From NCBI GenBank assembly GCA_023078555.1, contig CM041196.1:10868985-10932984 (forward strand): DNA of 64,000 nucleotides. Direction: 5' to 3'. The notes beneath the pieces were generated by a model. It had not been told where the DNA came from. It made no database searches and was given only the letters and a program-made list of their open reading frames with translations. The translations under genes were made by a program, and so were the position numbers. The DNA comes from Ulva prolifera (taxonomy: Eukaryota > Chlorophyta > Ulvophyceae > Ulvales > Ulvaceae). Shown here piece after piece: positions 58,601 to 64,000 of the stretch. Each line of letters starts with the position of its first letter. The first letter of the stretch is position 1.

Positions 58601-61600
58601 GGGGGACGACTATGATGGCACCGACCTCAACGACACCATGGACGACCATGGCCTCCTCATCCGCCAGGCCCCCGCCGCCACCGGCGGCGCCGGCGCGGCG
58701 GCCTGGCAGGCCGCCGACGCCGCGGTCGCCGGCGCGCACGCGCGTGCCGCCGCGCAGGAGGAGCGGGCGGCGCCGCCGCTGCGGCGGCGGCGGCCGCGCG
58801 GCGCCGCGGAGGCAGCGGTGCCGGAGCGCAGCGGCTCGCTGGCGAGCAGCGCGGAGCGGGTGGTCGTGTCGGACGCCGACGCGCCGGCGCCGTCGCCCAT
58901 GGCGGCGCTGGAGGGTGGCGCAGGGTCCGACGTGGAGGGGGGGCCCGGTACCGACGGGGAGTCAGAGGACGAGCGACGGGAGTGGCGTGTGCCGACAACC
59001 ACGGACACTGATGCCGCGCGCGCCGTCGGGTGCGCACCCCTGGCCACCACCACATGCCTGTCCCTGCGCCTCCCTGCACACCTGCAAACAGACCTCAAGA
59101 GGTTCTGCAGTCTCACAGCTACAGCCCTGGCTCCGGGGCGAGCCGCCCAGCCGCACTGCATGGCCTGTGACTGCCGGCTCGTTGCAGCTACTCATCACCG
59201 CAACAGTACCTGCGTAATTCCGCACACAACCACAACCCGAGCAGGCGAGCCGCTCTGACTGTACGTCCGCCTTGCATCACACGCGATCAGGCTGGACAGC
59301 AGTCAGGCCAGAGTGTGTCAACACATGCATGCAGTGCATGCATATTCATGTGTGCAGGATGTCGCGGCAGGTGCACAAGGGCCTCCCGAAGGCGTGGCCG
59401 CGGACCTGGCCCAAGGCCGCCTGGTGGCTGAGGGGCGGCCTCCGCCACCGCACTGAGTGCTCCGACGCCCCCGTGAAGATCCCGCTTCAGGTGACCCCCT
59501 CCCCCACCCTTCCCCTGGCGCCGCCCGACACCACCCTGAGCATAAAAGGCACTCGATCTTGTGGTGCAGACCATGGCCGTGGCCATTCAGGCGCATGCAT
59601 GAGCGCTGCACCACTCGGCCTTGCACGCCGTGACGCATGCAAGGGGTTGCCCTACCTGTCCTCGAGTGGCGGCCGCTCGCTTGGCTTGTTGGCTTGTTGT
59701 GTGTGTTAGATTGATGTCTTTATTTGCTTTGCCATACAATGGCTCGGTATGTGTAACCTGTGTGGAAAAGACCTGTCCGGGGGATGCCCCCGGGGACCCC
59801 AGCAGTGCTCAGGGTAGTCACCCGCCTGCAGCCGAGGCCTGCACTATGGGCCGCGGTCGCTCCACGCATGCATGATCACTCGCCGCTCCCACACGCCGGA
59901 GCGCACGATGGCGCAGCAGGCTCCACACAGCGCCCTTCGTGAGCACCACCACCATCTGCGTGGCGCTGCGGGAGCGTGCTGCGTCATCGTGCGCGGGCGT
60001 GTGGGAGCGGCGAGTGATCATGCATGCGTGGCGCTGCGGGATCATGCATGCGTGGGGCTGCAGGAGCGTGCTGCTGCTGCGTATCCCCCCCCCCCCCCCG
60101 CCCCCCCCCCCCGCCCTGCTCCGTGCTGTGTGGGCGCTGCCAAAGCGTGCTGCGTGCTGCGCAGGTGCTGCACGAGTTCATCACGACGCTGGGGCCGCTG
60201 CCGCCGCAGACGGCGATGAACACGTACGTGAACCGGCTGCGGGAGCACGGCTGGAACGTGTGGCGCACGGTGCAGAAGGCCCTGAAGTGCGGGGCGCACC
60301 TCGACGCCGAGGTCTCCGGCGTCCTCCGCCTCCCCGTGCGCACCCGGCATTGATGATTCCCTCTCTGATCCCTCCCTGATTTGTTATTCCCCATAGCGAT
60401 ACCGACTTGTTTCCGTCGTGGCACATCACGATTCCCCATCGTTGACTCATGATTGTCATCTTGATTAAAATTGATGTTTCTAAACCCGCTCGGTATGATG
60501 TCAAGCCTGACTTCGGCGCCAAAGTTACCTGTGTGTGTGACCCCTGGACAGTGGCGTGTTGTCGCCAGTGCGGCTGCAGAGCATGCTCGCCACCGGGTGT
60601 CAGCGGCGTATGGCTCGCTCGGTTCTGTGTCGTTCGTTCGCCATGATTTGATTGCCTCTTTCTTCTCGCTGCTTCGATCTACATCTGGTGGGGTAGAACA
60701 GGCAAGGGTTGTGGCGGGGGGCGGGATGGACGGAGTGAGGTGACGTGCGAGTTGCTGCAGGGGGCCAACACGGACCGGGACTCGATCGGGGAGCTCGTGT
60801 GGGCGCCCGCCGTCAGCAACGAGCACGTGCGCTGGCCCGCCGAGGCGCTCGACCCGCTCAACCCGCCCAAGGGCCGCACCGTGCCGCGCGAGGCGCTCGC
60901 TGCCCTCAACCAGACCGAGCGCCTCGCCCTCCAGCACGCCGAGCAGCAGCGCGCCCGCGCCGCCATCCGCAACAGCAAGGCCGACGCCGCCTTGCCCGCG
61001 ACCCCCGCCGCAGCCGGCGGCTCCGCCGCTGGCAGCAGCGGCGCCGTCGCCGTGGCGGACGGCGGCGGCGGCGAAGCCGCTGCACCGGCGCCGGAGGCGC
61101 CGGCCACGCCGGCCACGCCGGCTACGCCGGCGACGCCTGCGGTGCCCGCGGCACCGGTGGACGGCACCGAGGCGCCGCGTGGCGGCAAGGCGGCGCCGGT
61201 GCGCATGGCAACACAGCCCAAGATGCTGGTGGTCTACTTCGGCACCGCGCGGTGGGCGTGGATGGAGCGCGAGCGGCTTCTCGACTTTGACGAGCACGAG
61301 CTGTGCGCTCCACCCTCAAGCACGCCACGCATGCTCGCTTATCACCCTCTCCCCTGGCTTGCCGCCGCTTTCGTTTGTCAGGTGGAGCTACACCTTGACC
61401 AGGCCTTGCAACGTTCTGCAGGGAGAGCCTCGCGCGCGCAGAGTCCCTCAAACTTAAGAAGCAGATGCCGCACCCGCGCCTCTTCGACGCGGCGGTCGAG
61501 GAGGCCCGCGCATACCACCGCATCCGCGTCGGCGCGACCGGCGCGGCCGCGGCCGCCGCCGCCGCGCAGGTCGCCGCCACCAACGCCGCAAACGTCAACA

Positions 61601-64000
61601 ACATGCCCCGCTGCCGCAAGTGCGAGGCGTGCGTCAACCTGCTGAGCAGCGGCCGCCGCCGCTGCCTGCTCGTGCGCGCGTTCGCGGCGGCCGCCGCGGG
61701 CCACACCGGCGCACAGCTTGCGATCCTCGGCACGCAGGCGGTCGGCGCGAGAGTGCAGGTGTGATGACAAAATCCATAACCAAGAATGCGTTGTAGTGAG
61801 CCGTAGTGCTGTTCGTTACAATGGACGCACTTGTGTGATTGGTCTTGCATTATTTTCGTATGCTGCTGTATCACATTATCTCGTTAACTGAAGAAACTGC
61901 CTATCACACGTTCAAGGGTGGCTGTGATGTAATTGTAAGCCTGGTGCGCTGTGAATGCGCTCGTGAGGTAATTGTCCGGCCCGAATCCCACCCAAGTGCA
62001 AACATAACATAGGAACGTACAATGTTGAAACGTATTGATTCAAGCTTTCGGAGTGCAGGTCTGGTGGCCTCTGGATGAGGACTGGTACCCTGGAGTCATC
62101 ACAGGGTGCGCTCCCCACCAGGGTTGGGTCGCTTTGCATCATTTCCAGCTCTGCCACCCAGGAATCAGACCTGAATATTCGGAACTGTCACATATGATCG
62201 GGCCCAATGACCCAGCACTGCTCTCCACCTTCCCAGACCTGTTGTTCTTTGCGTTCTGCTGCTGCCCCATGCCTCCATGTCTGCCGCCATCGCCTGCGCA
62301 GATGTGCGCGGTTGGAGTGTTTGCTTGCGCACCACCCTTGCGTTCTCTTGTGCATCTACACAACCAAAACCCCAGATGGATACCCTGGTTTGGCATCAGA
62401 ATTGGGGCGCCCGACGTCAGGCTGTGCACATGCCCTGTCGGCCGTAATGTAGCCAAACCTGGGTCAGCCACCGCACCGCAGACATGCGGCCCCTTGCAAA
62501 ATCCAGCTGTGGCTCGCACGCAATTGACCGGGATGGTGGCTGTGTGTCGGTGCCTGTGCTCTTACGCTGCTTGCTGGTGTCGCGTGGTGCTGCCCGCCTT
62601 GCCGCGATCATCCTTGTGTCGCAATCCGGCTGCGACCCGAAACCGCACTCCGGCACACTGTTGAGACCCGTTCCAGTTCTCCCTCAACGTACGCACCGAG
62701 GACTCCCTTTCAACACTCAACAGGACCGCGGCGCATTGGCACGCACCCTCCGGTCAATCGTCGGCCATACTACCGGTCACCCGTTGGCGGTCGTTTGTCT
62801 CCCCGCCCGGCACCGGCAACTCCTGCCATAACCCGTTTGGGTTGTCCGTGCGCAGGTACGATGAGCTGCGGGTGCGCCACACGGTGAACTACAAGGACGG
62901 AGACGTTGAGATCATCCCGCTGTGGAAGCCGACGCAGATGCTGAAGGTGACCAACTCGGTGAAGGAGTTTGCCGCGGAGGCGGCGACGCTCGAGGCCGGC
63001 CGCGCGAAGGACGCCGCCGCCGCGGCCCGCCGCCGCAACGACCTCCGCTCCGTGCGCCCCGCAGCCGCGCCGCTCTGCAATGCGCTGTGTGACGTAAGCC
63101 TGGTTTGCCTTTTATGTCACGTAAATCTAACAAGTACATCTGGATTTACTCAGCCGTGTCCTGAAGAGGACAACGACAACTCTGAATGAACAGAAATGCA
63201 TGCCAACGTGTGAGTAAGATGGACAATGGCGGCGCGCCGGGGAGCAGTGATGTGCTTCGCTGTAGCCAAGGCGCGGTGCCGTGCCGATGCACCGCGCTGC
63301 GCTGTGCTGTGCTGTGCTGCGCTGTGCGCCTGATGGCAAATCTCACAACACAGGCGACCCGCACCCTTGCATGATAGAACACACCCCCCCCCCCCCCCCC
63401 CCCCCCACTGTTTCCACATAGGCTGCGGGTCATGTGTCTGAGATGTACTAAGAAGCGACAGTTACTCTAGATGCTCGCCGCAGATCACCATTCAATGTGA
63501 CTTGCTCATGTAGCGCATGTGCGGCGGCGGGACCCGCGCTCGATGGGATGCGACCCGGTGACTGATATGAAAATCGGAGTCGAACCGGCCTGTGCCTGGG
63601 GCGCAGTGCGCCTCCCGCCCGTGCCATCGTCGGTGATTACGGTCCAAGCTCGTCGCCGTAACGAGGTGGCGGTTGCTGCACTGGTGCCGCTCGCGACGAA
63701 CGGTGTATGTGAGCAGGAGGCGCGGGTGACGCTGGAGCCGCAGACGGAGCTCGAGACGGACCGCCACGCCAAGATGCAGAAGAACCAGGCCTTCCTCAAG
63801 CAGCTGCTGGAGAAGGAAGGGCAACCCGACTCCGACGCAGGCGCCGGCGGCAGCGGCTCCGGCAAAGCCAGCGGCGCCGATGGCGCCGAGACGTCTCCGG
63901 CCGTGACGGCGCCGGTGACCCCGTCGCCATGGAAGCCCCCGACACCCGCGCCGGACGTCGCGACGCCGGCGTCCCCGTCTGCCATGCACCCGCGTGCCGA
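55674..64000 (+). CDS. cytosine-5 DNA methyltransferase with C-terminal PWWP and Tudor-like segments (3' end missing)
   Basis: Transfers methyl from S-adenosylmethionine to cytosine C5 in nuclear DNA. Exons in phase: 55674-55730, 56124-56324, 56653-56937, 57204-57494, 57791-57949, 58268-58342, 58560-59029, 59358-59490, 60165-60335, 60761-61302, 61422-61758, 62059-62105, 62856-63093 and 63717 onward, about 1,096 aa so far. Motif [15 protein letters not shown] starts at residue 3; motif [12 protein letters not shown] (Cys 70); [11 protein letters not shown] (Glu 114); [30 protein letters not shown] and [16 protein letters not shown] Cys-rich insert (CLGSC..CFRCH) lies in the target-recognition region. 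Then acidic and helical regions, a PWWP split by a long Ala/Pro insert (GELVWA..; [20 protein letters not shown]), a Cys cluster ([18 protein letters not shown]) and a Tudor-like [16 protein letters not shown] / [14 protein letters not shown]. Not DNMT2-like. One intron is GC-AG. Confidence 0.92.
55857..55975 (-). mobile_element. 5'-truncated retroelement copy in methyltransferase intron 1
   Basis: On the minus strand: GCCTGGTGCCATGGATGCGT.., GTGAGTGGATTCC.., GCCCGGCCTCCGTCCTTTGT then CACTA. A diverged copy of the TTTGTAACTA family with a mutated end. The only clearly minus-oriented copy seen. Confidence 0.7.
56333..56352. repeat. C homopolymer, methyltransferase intron 2
   Basis: 20 C beginning 8 bases after the GTGCGC donor. 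Similar C runs lie in intron 1 (about 55740-55751), intron 4 (57699-57726, 28 C), intron 8 (60085-60112, interrupted) and intron 13 (63384-63406, 23 C). Confidence 0.9.
57699..57726. repeat. C homopolymer, methyltransferase intron 4
   Basis: 28 uninterrupted C about 65 bp before exon 5; may serve as an extreme polypyrimidine tract. Confidence 0.9.
62119..62220 (+). mobile_element. hAT-like MITE in methyltransferase intron 12
   Basis: 102 bp, CAGGGTTGGGTCG.. to ..GACCCAGCACTG, flanked by an 8-bp near-duplicate target (CTCCCCAC 62111-62118, CTCTCCAC 62221-62228). The 8-bp duplication and CAGTG-type ends are typical of hAT elements. It starts 14 bp after the exon 12 donor, so the Tudor-like domain is split by an intron that carries it. 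Confidence 0.8.

Noticed and set aside
58560-59029. bromodomain or chromodomain in methyltransferase exon 7
   Set aside because: Considered because chromatin readers follow the catalytic domain, but the segment is Ala/Arg/Glu low complexity with no aromatic-cage or helical bundle motif.
63550-63620. possible tRNA-like segment (GGAGTCGAACCGG)
   Set aside because: Resembles a T-arm sequence, but no cloverleaf with acceptor and anticodon arms could be formed by eye.

Overview
The window is nuclear DNA of a eukaryote, most likely a green alga close to the trebouxiophytes or other chlorophytes. The evidence is spliced genes with short GC-rich exons, plant-type enzymes (a KAPA synthase with a plant-like N-terminal region, an algal-type DNA methyltransferase), and dense transposon debris. 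No bacterial operon, Shine-Dalgarno site, CRISPR array, rRNA gene or convincing tRNA gene was seen. Most introns begin GTGCGC, GTGCGT or a similar GTG form and end in TGCAG. All exon models were built by eye by matching splice sites to reading phase.

Layout. 0.6-2.0 kb: unidentified minus-strand coding segments. 2.4-7.3 kb: a three-exon staphylococcal-nuclease-like gene (+) whose second intron (3 kb) carries several small transposons. 8.9-12.1 kb: exons of an unidentified + gene, then a 1.7 kb element with perfect 29-bp terminal inverted repeats. 13-18 kb: mostly repeats. 18.5-27.2 kb: a four-exon KAPA synthase (bioF) gene (+) with a 5.2 kb repeat-filled last intron. 29.7-31.3 kb: two unidentified + gene pieces. 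31.4-37.7 kb: a head-to-tail array of non-LTR retroelements, including one apparently intact element with a 1,191-aa reverse transcriptase/restriction-like-endonuclease ORF and two identical 911-bp non-autonomous partners. 38.6-43.7 kb: a seven-exon PUS1/TruA tRNA pseudouridine synthase (-). 43.8-44.3 kb: unidentified minus coding segments. 45.5-49.2 kb: a leucine-rich-repeat gene (-), with a small unidentified gene (+) starting on its far side. 50-54.8 kb: repeats, unresolved minus exons and another truncated retroelement copy. 55.7-64.0 kb: a cytosine-5 DNA methyltransferase (+) with the catalytic domain first, followed by PWWP, Cys-cluster and Tudor-like segments; it runs off the window.

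The genes are unrelated housekeeping and chromatin functions (biotin synthesis, tRNA modification, nuclease, DNA methylation) and do not form a pathway. The most unusual feature is the repeat landscape. One retroelement family, recognisable by the 3' end TTTGTAACTA, has inserted again and again beside its own earlier copies, with 10-19 bp target duplications and with 5' truncation down to inserts of 27-29 bp. Short hairpin elements, hAT-like elements and long C homopolymers lie inside introns of the identified genes.
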